From Collinsella sp. (GTDB lineage Bacteria > Actinomycetota > Coriobacteriia > Coriobacteriales > Coriobacteriaceae): a stretch of DNA of 64,000 nucleotides. The position numbers and the translations under genes were made by a program. Each line of letters opens with the position of its first letter. Within the stretch, counting starts at the first letter, position 1. Below the pieces are notes generated by a model. It was not told the origin of the DNA. It was given only the letters and a program-made list of their open reading frames with translations, and did not search any database. The stretch spans positions 14,552-78,551 of the forward strand of contig JAGZUC010000007.1 in the NCBI GenBank assembly GCA_018380195.1, written 5' to 3'. Positions 1-9,546 of the stretch are shown piece after piece.

Positions 1-501
1 ACCGACGAGGAAGTCCGCGAGGCGGCACATCTGGCCTGCGCCGATGAGTTTGTCGACGGCTTCCCCAAGGGTTACGACACCTGGATCGAGCAGGGCGGCT
101 CCAATGTTTCCGGCGGTCAGAAGCAGCGCCTGTGCATTGCGCGTGCCCTGCTGCGTCGCCCCAAGATCTTGATCCTGGACGACTCCACTAGCGCCGTCGA
201 CACCAAGACCGACGCCAAGATTCGCGCAGGGTTGGCAAGCTATCTGCCCAACACGACCAAGCTCATCATCGCCCAGCGCATTAGCTCCGTACAGGATGCA
301 GACCGCATCATCGTCATGGAGGGCGGCCGCATCGCGCAGATCGGCAACCATGACGAGCTGCTTAAGACGAGCGAGATCTACCGCGAGACCTTTACCTCGC
401 AAAACAAGATGTCTGCCGAGGGCGAAGGGGCCGTCGAGGCCGACACCGAGGCATCCGCAACGCAGGCTCAGACCCAGGAAGGAGGCGAGGCACATGAGTA
501 A
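1..501 (+). CDS. ABC exporter half-transporter, ATP-binding C-terminus (5' truncated)
   Basis: This is the C-terminal end of an ATP-binding cassette protein whose start lies left of the window; the frame is open from base 1. The visible 166 residues hold the ABC signature NVSGGQKQRL, a Walker B ending LDDSTSA, the D-loop SAVD, the H-loop region and an acidic/alanine-rich tail. The residue after the Walker B aspartate is Asp instead of the catalytic Glu, as in the degenerate half of heterodimeric exporters. It overlaps the next gene by 8 bases, so the two are translationally coupled and probably form one dimer in the membrane. Substrate unknown; multidrug or lipid export is the family norm. 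Confidence 0.9.
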   Translation, partial: TDEEVREAAHLACADEFVDGFPKGYDTWIEQGGSNVSGGQKQRLCIARALLRRPKILILDDSTSAVDTKTDAKIRAGLASYLPNTTKLIIAQRISSVQDADRIIVMEGGRIAQIGNHDELLKTSEIYRETFTSQNKMSAEGEGAVEADTEASATQAQTQEGGEAHE

Positions 502-2413
502 GGCAACGACCGCCGAGCGCGCGCTCAACCGCAAGGGCGGCACCATGTCGCGCCTCATCAAGACGCTCTTTGGCTTCTACCCCGTGCTTTTGCCCCTCGT
601 CGTCGTCGGCGTGGTGCTCTGCGCCATCATCAACTCCATCGGCGCGACCTTCCTTCAGAGCGCCCTGCAGATTATTAGCGAATCGTGGCAGTCGGGCGAT
701 TGGGGAGCCGCGCAGCCCAAGATCGCACAGCTCGTGACCACCCTCGCCTGCATCTACGGCATCGGCATCCTGTCCTCGCTCTTCTGGAACCGCGCCATGG
801 CCATCGTCACGCAGGGCTCGCTGGAGAAGCTGCGCGAGAAGATGTTCAACCGCATGCAGGACCTGCCGATCCGCTACTTCGACACGCACCAGCGCGGCGA
901 CATCATGAGCCACTACACCAATGACATCGACACGCTGCGCCAGATGATCAGCCAGTCGCTGCCCAACCTGCTCATGACGGTCATCGTCATCGTCACGGTG
1001 TTCTTTATCATGCTGTACTACAGCGTGTGGATGTGCTTGGTCATTATTGCCGGCGTCGCCTTTATGACCTTTATGACCAAGCTGCTCGGCTCCAACTCCG
1101 CGCGCTTCTTTATTGCGCAGCAGACCGAGCTCGGCGTTGTCGAGGGCCATATCGAGGAAGTCATGAACGGCCAGAAGGTCGTCAAGGCATTCTGCCACGA
1201 GTCTGCCGCCGAAGCCGATTTTGACGAGCGCAACGAAAAGCTCTTCGAGGTCTCGCAGAAGGCCAACATGTACGCCAACATCCTCATGCCTATCCTTATG
1301 AACCTGGGCAACCTGCTCTACGTGTTGGTGGCCCTTGCCGGCGGCATTTTCCTGGCGCTGGGCGTGCCCAACCTGAGCATCTCGGGCATGACGCTGTCCA
1401 TCGCCGTCGTGGTGCCGTTCCTCAACATGACCAAGCAGTTCTGCGGACAGATCGGTCAGATCTCGCAGCAGATCAACGCCGTGGTCATGGGCCTCGCCGG
1501 CGCCGACCGCATCTTTGAGCTCATCGACGAGAAGCCCGAGACCGACGAAGGCTACGTGACGCTCGTCAACGCGCAGGTGAACCCCGAGACTTGGGAGTTC
1601 GAGGAGGCCGACCACCACACCGGCATGTGGGCATGGAAACACCCGCACCGCGCAACCGGCGAGATCGAGTACGTACCGCTGCGCGGCGACCTGGTCATGG
1701 ACAACGTCGACTTTGGCTACACGCCCGACCACGAGGTGCTGCACGGCGTGTCCGTGTTTGCCAAGCCGGGCCAGAAGGTCGCGTTTGTCGGCGCCACCGG
1801 TGCGGGCAAGACGACCATCACCAACCTCATCAACCGCTTCTACGACATCGCCGACGGCAAGATCCGCTACGACGGCATCAACGTCAACAAGATCCGCAAG
1901 GCCGATCTGCGCCGCTCGCTGGGCGTCGTACTGCAGGACGTGAACCTGTTCACCGGCACCGTGATGGACAACATCCGCTACGGCAACCTGGACGCCACCG
2001 ACGAGGAGTGCATCGCGGCAGCCAAGCTCGCGGGCGCCGACGACTTTATCACCCGCCTGCCCGACGGCTACGACACGATGCTCACCGGCAACGGCGCGCA
2101 GCTGTCGCAGGGCCAGCGCCAGCTGATTTCGATCGCACGTGCTGCCGTCGCCGATCCGCCGGCAATGATTCTGGACGAGGCCACATCGAGCATTGACACC
2201 CGCACCGAGGCTATCGTACAAGCGGGCATGGACAAGCTCATGGAGGGCCGCACGACGTTTGTCATCGCGCACCGCCTGTCCACCGTGCGCAACTCCGACG
2301 CGATTATCTGCCTGGACCACGGCCGCATCATCGAGCGTGGCAACCACGACGAGCTGATCGCCAAGCGCGGGTATTACTACCAGCTCTATACCGGAGCGTT
2401 TGAGCTGGAGTAG
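494..2413 (+). CDS. ABC exporter half-transporter, permease fused to ATPase
   Basis: A 639-residue half-transporter with an N-terminal six-helix membrane domain (about residues 20-330) and a C-terminal nucleotide-binding domain. Visible motifs are Walker A VGATGAGKTT, signature LSQGQRQ, Walker B MILDEATSS with the catalytic Glu, and the switch His in VIAHRLS. The domains are separated by an unusual insert of about 60 residues (1540-1680) before the ATPase begins. I chose ATG 494 because GGAGGCG lies just upstream; the longer open frame overlaps the previous gene without reason. With the upstream gene it makes a heterodimeric exporter, this half supplying the canonical catalytic Glu. Confidence 0.93.
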   Translation: MSKATTAERALNRKGGTMSRLIKTLFGFYPVLLPLVVVGVVLCAIINSIGATFLQSALQIISESWQSGDWGAAQPKIAQLVTTLACIYGIGILSSLFWNRAMAIVTQGSLEKLREKMFNRMQDLPIRYFDTHQRGDIMSHYTNDIDTLRQMISQSLPNLLMTVIVIVTVFFIMLYYSVWMCLVIIAGVAFMTFMTKLLGSNSARFFIAQQTELGVVEGHIEEVMNGQKVVKAFCHESAAEADFDERNEKLFEVSQKANMYANILMPILMNLGNLLYVLVALAGGIFLALGVPNLSISGMTLSIAVVVPFLNMTKQFCGQIGQISQQINAVVMGLAGADRIFELIDEKPETDEGYVTLVNAQVNPETWEFEEADHHTGMWAWKHPHRATGEIEYVPLRGDLVMDNVDFGYTPDHEVLHGVSVFAKPGQKVAFVGATGAGKTTITNLINRFYDIADGKIRYDGINVNKIRKADLRRSLGVVLQDVNLFTGTVMDNIRYGNLDATDEECIAAAKLAGADDFITRLPDGYDTMLTGNGAQLSQGQRQLISIARAAVADPPAMILDEATSSIDTRTEAIVQAGMDKLMEGRTTFVIAHRLSTVRNSDAIICLDHGRIIERGNHDELIAKRGYYYQLYTGAFELE

Positions 2414-2439
2414 CTCAAAACAGCCCCAACGCTCCCAAC

Positions 2440-2543
2440 GGAGTTCCCCGAGGGAGACGGGGTGTTTACTCCGTGCTCAAACATTCTCGCTTCGCTGCGA
2501 AACTGCGCGCGGAGCAAACACCCCGTCTCCCTCGGGGAACTCC
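2440..2543. repeat. Long-arm inverted repeat A
   Basis: Two perfectly complementary 28-base arms (2440-2467 and 2516-2543) enclose 48 bases that contain a further short CTCCG/CGGAG pairing. It sits between the convergent ABC and LysR genes, upstream of a separate ordinary terminator. No coding potential. It has the same architecture as elements at 28352, 33056 and 46837. Confidence 0.9.
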
Positions 2544-2579
2544 TACGCGCAGCCTTTTCTCGCAGCCTAAAAAGAAGTG

Positions 2580-2616
2580 GTGAGGCCCTGGCCGTTTGGC
2601 CAGGGCCTCATTTTGT
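2580..2616. terminator. Bidirectional intrinsic terminator
   Basis: A 12-bp perfect stem (GAGGCCCTGGCC with a GTTT loop) is followed by ATTTTG on the plus strand. It lies between the ABC operon and the convergent LysR gene and could serve both. Confidence 0.8.
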
Positions 2617-2647
2617 AAGGAGTCAAAAAAGTCCCGTTCCAGGTGAG

Positions 2648-3526
2648 CTACTTGAGGAGTTGGGCCATGGCGTTGACGAATTTTTGTACTTGGAGGGTTG
2701 GCTCGAGCGGATAGTGCAGAAAGACCGGTACCTCACGGCCGCACAGGAACGGCACGCCCACAAAGGCCGGGTGCACCCCCGACCATGCGCCGCAGGTGAG
2801 CACCGCGTCGCCCTTTTCCTCCGCCTCGTTAAAGAGCGCGAAGTCAAAGCTATCCGCATCGATCACGTCCACACCGCCGTCGGCCAACAGGTCGATGCGC
2901 AGGCTGTCCATGGCATCGTTGCCGTGGCGCAGTACGCGCAGGCGCATGCCCTCCAAGTCGGCGACCGTAATGCGTGTCTTGCGCGCCAGCGGGCTCGTGC
3001 GCGGCAGGTCGATATAAAACGGCACGTTGACGATGCGGAGCTTTTGGCAAGTGTCGCCCCAGCGTGGGGTCGAAAAACTCGACTGCACTACATCAACCTC
3101 TCGACCGAGGCTGCGCATGACGGATTCGCGCTCGTCATAGAGGTCGCTTACCGGCACGATCTCAAATCGCAACGATGGCTCCAGCTCGTGCACACCCGTC
3201 CACATCGACAGCGTCTGGCGCCCCGGGCACATCATCGACACGCCCAGGCGCACGGCACCGCCATCGCCCGCCGCGCGTCGGGCACGGCGCAGCGCGTCCT
3301 CGGACTGCCGCATGATCGAGCGCGCGTCGTCCACCAGCAGAGCGCCCGCCGGCGTCACCTTGACGCCCGAGTGCGAGCGTTCGAACAGCGTAATACCGAA
3401 CTCCGCCTCAAAACCCGATACCTGCTTGACGAGTGCCGGCGTCGACACACGCAATTTTGCCGCCGCACGCGAGAAGCTTCCCAGCTCCGCGGCGGCCGAT
3501 ATGGCCTCAAGTCGTCGATCGTACAC
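2648..3526 (-). CDS. LysR-family transcriptional regulator
   Basis: A 292-residue LysR-type regulator. The N-terminal winged helix-turn-helix is visible (AAELGSFSRAAAKLRVSTPA, then FEAEFGITLFERS), followed by a periplasmic-binding-like effector domain. The start is taken as GTG 3526, which has GGGAG 6-7 bases upstream; an ATG at 3559 adds 11 residues but has no ribosome binding site. It is divergent from the SDR-MFS-oxidoreductase cluster, so it is the likely regulator of that cluster, with the effector possibly a substrate or product of those enzymes. The effector is not predictable from sequence. Confidence 0.88.
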   Translation of the reverse strand: MYDRRLEAISAAAELGSFSRAAAKLRVSTPALVKQVSGFEAEFGITLFERSHSGVKVTPAGALLVDDARSIMRQSEDALRRARRAAGDGGAVRLGVSMMCPGRQTLSMWTGVHELEPSLRFEIVPVSDLYDERESVMRSLGREVDVVQSSFSTPRWGDTCQKLRIVNVPFYIDLPRTSPLARKTRITVADLEGMRLRVLRHGNDAMDSLRIDLLADGGVDVIDADSFDFALFNEAEEKGDAVLTCGAWSGVHPAFVGVPFLCGREVPVFLHYPLEPTLQVQKFVNAMAQLLK

Positions 3527-3759
3527 GTCAATCTCCCGTTTTCGCGCCTGTGACCGCATGGTGCCACAGGGGGTTGTTTTCGCAGGTCACGCGCTCAATT
3601 GAGAATAATCTGCATCGCACAGTGTAAACCTACGGTTAACGCTATTCTAACAAATATGCAATTCACCTGCGCAAATGCAAAGCATACGATAACCAGCGAA
3701 AACCAAGTGGGTCGATTAATGGGAGCGGCCCACCGGGAGGCACAAGAAGGGAAGTTCCT
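3527..3759. promoter_or_regulatory. Divergent promoter region between LysR gene and SDR cluster
   Basis: About 230 bases of relatively AT-rich DNA. It contains the 10-bp palindrome CTCAATTGAG (3594-3603), which includes a T-N(n)-A LysR-like half-site arrangement, and a short inverted repeat around GTAAACC-TAC-GGTTAAC (3624-3640). These are candidate LysR binding sites by position only. A GGGAAG ribosome binding site precedes the SDR start. Confidence 0.45.
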
Positions 3760-4641
3760 ATGAGCAATTGGCTTAAGCTCGAGGGCGATGTCTGCGCCGT
3801 GACTGGCGCGCTCGGCGGTATGGGCGCCGAGATCTGCCGCGAGTTCGCCCGCAATGGCGCCAACGTCGTCATGCTCGACCTGGACGAGGAGAAGGTCAAG
3901 GCCGCTGCCGCCGACCTCGCTGCCGAATTTGGCATCCACGCCGAGGGCTACAAGATGAACGCCACCGACGAGGCCGAGGTTCAGGCTGCCGTCGACGCCA
4001 CCATCGCCAACTTCGGCCGCGTCGACGTCCTCGTCAACACCGCCGGTATCCTGCGCTTCGCCGCCATGGAGGACCTGCCGCTGAGCGACTGGGAGCAGGT
4101 GCTCAACGTCAACCTCACCGGTTACTTCATCACCTCGCAGCGCTTTGGTCGCGAGATGATCAAGGCCGGCCAGGGTCGCCTGGTGCACATCTCGACCGTC
4201 GCCAGCCACTCCCCCGAGACGTTCTCGGGCGTGTACAGCTCCACCAAGGCCGGCGTCAACATGATGTCCAAGATGCTCGCCGCCGAGTGGGGCCCCTACG
4301 GCGTCCGCTCCAACTGCGTCGAGCCTTGCTTCGTTAAGACCCCGATGTCGGCCAATTTCTACGCCGACCCCGAGGTCGAAAAGAGCCGCAGCCGTCTGAT
4401 CGCCACGCGCCGCATCGGCGAGGTCAGCGATATCGCCAACGCCGTCATGTTCCTGGCGTCCAAGCGCTCGGACTTTACCACCGGCGATGCCATCAAGGTC
4501 GACGGCGGTTTCTCCAATATGATGGGCGACCTCACCGCCAAGCCCGGCGGCCGTCGCGCCTATGCCGACAACTACCTTAAGAACAAGGGTGTCGAGCTCT
4601 GGTCCGATGAGTCCGGCGTCGCCAAGCCGACTGACCAGTAA
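3760..4641 (+). CDS. Short-chain dehydrogenase/reductase (SDR)
   Basis: A 293-residue classical SDR: NAD(P)-binding TGALGGMG near residue 10, NTAGIL in place of NNAG, active-site Ser in HISTVAS, and YSSTK (Tyr-x-x-x-Lys). The aspartate at the end of the second strand (MLDLD) suggests NAD over NADP. It has a C-terminal extension of about 40 residues beyond the usual 250. First gene of a three-gene cluster with a transporter and a Gfo/Idh/MocA enzyme, suggesting oxidation of an imported polyol, sugar acid or hydroxy acid. The substrate cannot be assigned. Confidence 0.9.
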   Translation: MSNWLKLEGDVCAVTGALGGMGAEICREFARNGANVVMLDLDEEKVKAAAADLAAEFGIHAEGYKMNATDEAEVQAAVDATIANFGRVDVLVNTAGILRFAAMEDLPLSDWEQVLNVNLTGYFITSQRFGREMIKAGQGRLVHISTVASHSPETFSGVYSSTKAGVNMMSKMLAAEWGPYGVRSNCVEPCFVKTPMSANFYADPEVEKSRSRLIATRRIGEVSDIANAVMFLASKRSDFTTGDAIKVDGGFSNMMGDLTAKPGGRRAYADNYLKNKGVELWSDESGVAKPTDQ

Positions 4642-4707
4642 ACCAACCTGACAGGGAGGCCCCGCGGACACGCCCGCTCCTCCCCCGTATCGATTAGAAA
4701 GAGTCCA

Positions 4708-5964
4708 ATGGCTTCCACCAACTCCAACAAGGGTCGCGCCGTCGTGCTTTCCGCCGCGTGCGTCACCATGTTCTTCATCAGCTCCATCGCGCTGTATTCC
4801 GTCGTGAGCAAGAACCTGCTCGCCGTCTACCCCGAGTGGTCGAGCGCCCTTACCTGGGCTTTCCCGGTCTTTCAGACCATCATGGCCGTGACGGGCATCT
4901 TCGCCGGCCGTATCTCCGATAAGATCGGCCCGCGCAACGTCGTGATCGCCGCCGCCGTGTGCTACGGCGTGGGCTGGTTCATGTCCGGCACCGTCACCGA
5001 GCCGTGGCAGTTCTACCTGTGGTTCTCGCTCGTCGCCGCCGTCGGCAACGGCCTGGGCTACAACCCGGCGCTCACCACCGGCCAAAAGTGGTTCATCGAC
5101 AAGAAGGGTCTCGCCTCCGGCATCACCCTGGCCGCTTCGACCGCCGGCCCCGCCGTGCTGTCCCCGGTGCTCGCTTCGCTGCTCATCCCGAGCCTGGGCA
5201 TCTTTGACGCCCTCAAGGCACTCGGCGTCATCTTCTTTGTGATGATCGCCGCCTCCGCCCTGTTCCTGAAGGCCCCCGAGGCCGGTTGGCTGCCCGAGGG
5301 CCTCGAGGCCCCCAAGGGCGGCGCGCACGCCGGTACCTTCGGCGACCTCACCCCGGGCGAGATGGTCAAGACCCCGCGCTTCTGGGTCCTCATCATCACC
5401 TTCGCCTTCGCCGCCACCGCCGGTACCCTGCTCGTCGGCAAGGTTGCCTCCATCGCCGCCGTCCAGCTCTTCGCCGACCCCACGAGCGCCGCAGCCGTCG
5501 CCCTCGGTGGCGTGGTCGTCTCCGTCAACACCTGCGCCAACCTGGTCGGTCGTCTGTCCTTTGGTCAGATCATCGACAAGCTCGGCGCCTACAAGTCGCT
5601 GCTCATCAGCCTTGTCGTCACCATCGTCGCGCTCGTCATCATGTCGATGAGCTTTACGCAGAGCATGTTCTTCGTGGCGCTCGCCCTGCTTGGCTTTAGC
5701 TTTGGCGCCCTGCTCGTCATCTACCCGCCGCTCACCGGTGGCGCCTTCGGCACCAGCAATATCGGCGTCAACTACGGCATCATGTTCCTGGGCTACGCCG
5801 CTTCCACCTGGATCAGCCAGCCCATCACCGCCGTGCTGTATCACGCCGAGGCCGGCAGCGCCGCCTACCAGCAGTCCTTCTACGGCGCCATCGTGATCGC
5901 CGCCATCGCCGTCGTGCTCACCGTCTACATGATGGTCTCCGACAGCAAGAAGAAGTCCGCTTAG
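4708..5964 (+). CDS. MFS transporter, OFA (oxalate/formate antiporter-like) family
   Basis: A 418-residue, twelve-helix major facilitator protein. The loop after helix 2 carries the MFS motif FAGRISDKIGPRNV, repeated in weaker form as GRLSFGQIIDKLGAYKS in the second half. The helix-4 region with YNPALTTGQKWFIDKKGLAS is typical of the OxlT-like OFA family, whose members move carboxylates. It lies between the SDR and Gfo/Idh/MocA genes and probably imports their substrate. Start ATG 4708 follows GAAAGAG. Confidence 0.88.
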   Translation: MASTNSNKGRAVVLSAACVTMFFISSIALYSVVSKNLLAVYPEWSSALTWAFPVFQTIMAVTGIFAGRISDKIGPRNVVIAAAVCYGVGWFMSGTVTEPWQFYLWFSLVAAVGNGLGYNPALTTGQKWFIDKKGLASGITLAASTAGPAVLSPVLASLLIPSLGIFDALKALGVIFFVMIAASALFLKAPEAGWLPEGLEAPKGGAHAGTFGDLTPGEMVKTPRFWVLIITFAFAATAGTLLVGKVASIAAVQLFADPTSAAAVALGGVVVSVNTCANLVGRLSFGQIIDKLGAYKSLLISLVVTIVALVIMSMSFTQSMFFVALALLGFSFGALLVIYPPLTGGAFGTSNIGVNYGIMFLGYAASTWISQPITAVLYHAEAGSAAYQQSFYGAIVIAAIAVVLTVYMMVSDSKKKSA

Positions 5965-6031
5965 TTTTGCTTGATGCGGCAAGGGCCGCCCCCTTGCCGC
6001 ATTCCATCGCCACCACTGTTAAGGAGTCGAA

Positions 6032-7072
6032 ATGTCTGAGCTCAACCCCGTCCGCATTGCCGTCATCGGCGCCGGCGCCATGGGCCGCAACCACATCCGC
6101 TTTGTCACCGAGGAGCCCGAGGCCGAGCTCGTCGCCATCGCCGACGCCTTTGAGGGCGCCCGCGCCACGGCCGAGGCCGCCAGTGTGCCGTTTTACACCG
6201 ATCCCGCCCAGATGATGGACGAGGTCAAGCCCGAGGCCGTCATTATCGCCACCCCCAACGACCTGCACCTGGGCGTTGCTCGCGAGGCTGTGAAGCGCAA
6301 TATCGTGCCGTTGGTCGAAAAGCCGATCTCCAACGACCTGGAGGATGCCCAGGCCTTCGCCGCCGAGGCCGAGACCGCCGGCGTGCCCGTGCTCGTGGGT
6401 CAGCACCGTCGCCACAACCCCTTCGTCAACAAGGCCAAGGAGATCATCGAGTCCGGCGAGCTGGGCAAGCTCACCGTGTCGAGCTTCCACTACATGATCT
6501 ATAAGAACGACGAGTACTTCGATGTCGAGTGGCGCCGCAAGAAGGGTGCCGGCCCGATCCTGGTCAACCTGGTGCACGACGTCGACCTGCTCCGTTACCT
6601 GCTGGGCGAGCCCGTTGCCGTCCAGGGTATGCAGTCCAGCGCCGCCCGCGGTTTTGAGACCGAGGACTCCGCCGTGGTCAACGTCCGTTTTGCCGATGGC
6701 GCGCTTGCGAGCATGACCATCTCCGACGCCACCGCCAGCCCCTGGAACTGGGAGGCAACCGCTCGCGAGGATCCGCAGTACCGCCCCTTCGACGCCGACG
6801 CCTACTTTATCGGCGGCACTAAGGGCGCCCTGTCGCTGCCCCGCCTGCACCAGTTCTCTTACGACGGCGCCTCCAACTGGCACAAGCCGCTGCAGATGGA
6901 GATTCCGGCCGTCGACCCGGCACTGCCGCACAAGATGCAGCTCAAGCACTTTGTGAAGGTTGTCCGCCGCGAGGTCGAGCCCGTCGTGACCCCCGCCGAT
7001 AACGTCAAGACGCTCACGCTGCTTAACGCTATCAAGGAGGCCGCCGAGACCGGCCAGCTCGTCGAGCTGTAA
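6032..7072 (+). CDS. Gfo/Idh/MocA-family oxidoreductase
   Basis: A 346-residue NAD(P)-dependent dehydrogenase. It begins with a Rossmann fold (VIGAGAMGRNH), has the family motif EKPISND near residue 99, and a C-terminal alpha/beta domain with the catalytic region HDVDLLRYLLG. Related enzymes act on inositols, sugars or sugar acids. Start ATG 6032 follows AAGGAG. It closes the SDR-MFS cluster, so the three proteins probably form one catabolic route for a polyhydroxylated carboxylate or cyclitol. This is inference. Confidence 0.9.
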   Translation: MSELNPVRIAVIGAGAMGRNHIRFVTEEPEAELVAIADAFEGARATAEAASVPFYTDPAQMMDEVKPEAVIIATPNDLHLGVAREAVKRNIVPLVEKPISNDLEDAQAFAAEAETAGVPVLVGQHRRHNPFVNKAKEIIESGELGKLTVSSFHYMIYKNDEYFDVEWRRKKGAGPILVNLVHDVDLLRYLLGEPVAVQGMQSSAARGFETEDSAVVNVRFADGALASMTISDATASPWNWEATAREDPQYRPFDADAYFIGGTKGALSLPRLHQFSYDGASNWHKPLQMEIPAVDPALPHKMQLKHFVKVVRREVEPVVTPADNVKTLTLLNAIKEAAETGQLVEL

Positions 7073-7139
7073 TGCCCTAGGGCGGGCCGCGGCAAACCCC
7101 ATGCCGAGCCCCTCGGCCCGCTATCAACAAGCCCCTCTT

Positions 7140-7180
7140 CTTTGCCCCGCGAGCAGCCTTCCTGCCCGCGGGGCTTTTTG
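7140..7180 (+). terminator. Intrinsic terminator after the SDR-MFS-oxidoreductase cluster
   Basis: The stem GCCCCGCG (7144-7151) pairs with CGCGGGGC (7167-7174) and is followed directly by TTTTT. Confidence 0.8.
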
Positions 7181-7288
7181 GCGCCTTGGGGATGATTTGC
7201 CCGTCCCAAATTGACTGCTTTGGTGGAGCGGCGGGTGGTATCCTTGGTAGCTCTGTGCTGCAAACGCACCTTAAACGCAAGGAGTTCC

Positions 7289-9436
7289 ATGGATCTTATC
7301 GCCCAGCTTGCCCGCGAGCTCAATCTTAAGGCCGTCAACGTCGAGGCGGCCGTCAAGCTCATCGACGAGGGCAACACCATCCCCTTCATCTCGCGCTACC
7401 GCAAGGAAGCCACGGGCGGCATGGACGACGTCGCCCTGCGCGCGCTCGACGAACGCCTGTCCTACCTGCGCAACCTTGAGCAGCGCAAAGAGGACGTCAT
7501 CCTGCTCATCGACTCCCAGGGCAAGCTCACGCCCGAGCTCGAGCAGCAAATTCGCGAGGCCACGCAGCTCCAGCGCGTCGAGGACCTCTACAAGCCCTAC
7601 CGCAAAAAGCGCATGACCCGCGCGCAGAGGGCTCGCGAGGCCGGCCTGGAGCCGCTCGCCAATATGATCATCGTGCAGGCGTCGGCCAAGGGCAGCGCAC
7701 TCGACGCCGCCGCGGCCTACGTTAACGAAGAGGCGGGCTTCGACACGCCCGAGAAGGCGCTCGCCGGTGCCGCCGACATCGTGGCGGAAACCGTAGCCGA
7801 AGACCCCGAGAACGTCGCCGACCTGCGCGCCTTTACACAAAACACCGCCGACATCGTCGTCGAGGCCACCGATCCCGCCGAGAAGACTCCCTACGAGCCT
7901 TACTACAGCTATGACGAGCCGCTGCGCCGCATCCCCAACCACCGCGTGCTGGCTATCGACCGCGGCGAGCGCGAGGGCAAGCTCCGCGTGCGCGTGAACG
8001 TCGACGGCGCCGCCGCCACGGCGCGCCTCGGCAACCGCTGGCCCCGCCGCCAAGGCGTCTTCGCCCCCGTCTTTGACGCCGCCATCGCCGACGGCTACAA
8101 GCGCCTCATGGCTCCCTCGCTGGAGCGCGAGGCCCGCGCCAAGCTCACCGTCCGCGCCCAGACCGAGGCCATCAACGTCTTTGCCAAGAATCTCGAAGGC
8201 CTGCTCTCGGCACGCCCCGTCCGTGGCGCCCGCGTGCTGGCGCTCGACCCGGGCTACCGTACCGGCTGCAAGGTCGCCGTCATGGACGAAACCGGCAAGC
8301 TGCTCGACCACGGCGTGGTCTACCCCACCAAGCCGCGCCACGACGTCGCCGGCACCAAGCGCGAGCTCGCCCGCCTCGTCAAAAAGGACGGCGTCAACAC
8401 CATCGTCATCGGCAACGGCACCGCCAGCCGCGAGACCGAGGAAGTCGTCTCGGAGTTCATTGCCGAGCAGGCGCCATCCTTGCGCTATACGATCGTGAAC
8501 GAGGCCGGCGCGTCGGTGTACTCCGCCTCCGAGCTCGCCAGCCAGGAGTATCCCGACCTGGACGTCACCGTGCGTGGCGCCATGAGCCTGGGCCGCCGCC
8601 TGCAGGACCCGTTGGCAGAGCTCGTCAAGATTCCGCCCCAGTCCATCGGCGTGGGCCAGTACCAGCACGACCTTGACCAGGCCGAGCTCTCGCGCGCCCT
8701 GGGCCACGTGGTCGAGGACGTTGTCAACCGCGTGGGCGTCGACGTGAACACCGCAAGCGCGAGCCTGCTGGGCTACGTGTCGGGCATCACGCCGAGCGTG
8801 GCCAAGAACATCGTGGCATACCGCGAGGAAAACGGCGCCTTTACCGATCGCCGCCAACTCAAGAAGGTCCCCAAGCTGGGACCCAAGGCATATCTCAACG
8901 CCGCGGGCTTCCTGCGCATCAGCGGCGGCAAGAATCCGCTCGACGCCACGAGCGTCCACCCCGAGAGCTACGAGGTGGCCACGTCCGTCCTGGAGCGCGC
9001 TGGCGTGGCGGCCAGCGAGCTCGGCCGCGGGGGCGTGCCCGATATCGAGCGCCGCCTGGGCAGCATCTCGGCACTGGCAAGCGACCTGGACTGTGGCACT
9101 CTGACGCTCATTGACATCGTCAACGAGCTCAAGAAGCCCGGCCGCGACCCGCGCGACGACGCGCCCGAGGTGGTCTTTAGTCGCTCGGCGCTTTCTATCG
9201 ACGACCTGAAGCCCGGTATGGAACTCAAGGGCACGGTGCGCAATGTTGTGGACTTTGGCGCCTTCGTCGACGTGGGCGTGCACCAGGACGGCCTCGTGCA
9301 CATCTCCAAGCTGGCCAACCGCTTCGTCAAGCACCCCAGCGACGTGGTACGCGTCGGTGACACGGTCAAGGTGTGGGTCGAAAAGGTCGATCGCGACCGC
9401 AAGAAGATCTCGCTCACCATGGTGCAGGGCAAGTAA
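7289..9436 (+). CDS. tex: Tex-family RNA-binding transcription accessory protein
   Basis: A 715-residue Tex protein in the usual order: N-terminal helical Tex domain (FISRYRKEATGGMDD near residue 32), YqgF/RNase-H-like domain (VLALDPGYRTGCKVAV near residue 317), paired helix-hairpin-helix region (VNTASASLLGYVSGI), and a C-terminal S1 domain (GTVRNVVDFGAFVDVGVHQDG). It binds nucleic acid and is linked to transcription and ribosome function. ATG 7289 follows AAGGAG; the open frame to 7211 is an unneeded extension. Confidence 0.96.
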   Translation: MDLIAQLARELNLKAVNVEAAVKLIDEGNTIPFISRYRKEATGGMDDVALRALDERLSYLRNLEQRKEDVILLIDSQGKLTPELEQQIREATQLQRVEDLYKPYRKKRMTRAQRAREAGLEPLANMIIVQASAKGSALDAAAAYVNEEAGFDTPEKALAGAADIVAETVAEDPENVADLRAFTQNTADIVVEATDPAEKTPYEPYYSYDEPLRRIPNHRVLAIDRGEREGKLRVRVNVDGAAATARLGNRWPRRQGVFAPVFDAAIADGYKRLMAPSLEREARAKLTVRAQTEAINVFAKNLEGLLSARPVRGARVLALDPGYRTGCKVAVMDETGKLLDHGVVYPTKPRHDVAGTKRELARLVKKDGVNTIVIGNGTASRETEEVVSEFIAEQAPSLRYTIVNEAGASVYSASELASQEYPDLDVTVRGAMSLGRRLQDPLAELVKIPPQSIGVGQYQHDLDQAELSRALGHVVEDVVNRVGVDVNTASASLLGYVSGITPSVAKNIVAYREENGAFTDRRQLKKVPKLGPKAYLNAAGFLRISGGKNPLDATSVHPESYEVATSVLERAGVAASELGRGGVPDIERRLGSISALASDLDCGTLTLIDIVNELKKPGRDPRDDAPEVVFSRSALSIDDLKPGMELKGTVRNVVDFGAFVDVGVHQDGLVHISKLANRFVKHPSDVVRVGDTVKVWVEKVDRDRKKISLTMVQGK

Positions 9437-9467
9437 CAGAAGTGCGAGCCGCCGCCATCCATCGTTG

Positions 9468-9546
9468 AACCTGCAAGTTTTTCTCACCTGATGGGAAAAA
9501 CTTGCAGGTTTTGCAAGTTTTTGTTACGCTCTGAGAAAAACTTGCA
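9468..9546. repeat. Twin palindromes with TGCAAGTTTTT arms upstream of the ATPase gene
   Basis: Two inverted repeats follow each other: arms 9468-9483 / 9495-9510 (16 bp, perfect) and 9512-9522 / 9536-9546 (11 bp, perfect). The same TGCAAGTTTTT / AAAAACTTGCA arms recur with a spacing of about 40 bases. The array ends 13 bases before the ATPase start, so it lies in the promoter or leader and may be an operator. Confidence 0.85.

Noticed and set aside
392..2347. 651-codon open frame on the minus strand
   Set aside because: Antisense shadow of the ABC gene. Composition (Val, His, Asp and Gly-rich, no domain) is typical of the reverse strand of high-GC genes.
3595..5982. 795-codon minus-strand frame
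   Set aside because: Covers two well-supported plus-strand genes (SDR and MFS) and shows only low-complexity antisense composition.
7271..9487. 738-codon minus-strand frame opposite tex
   Set aside because: Shadow of tex; no motif and no ribosome site.
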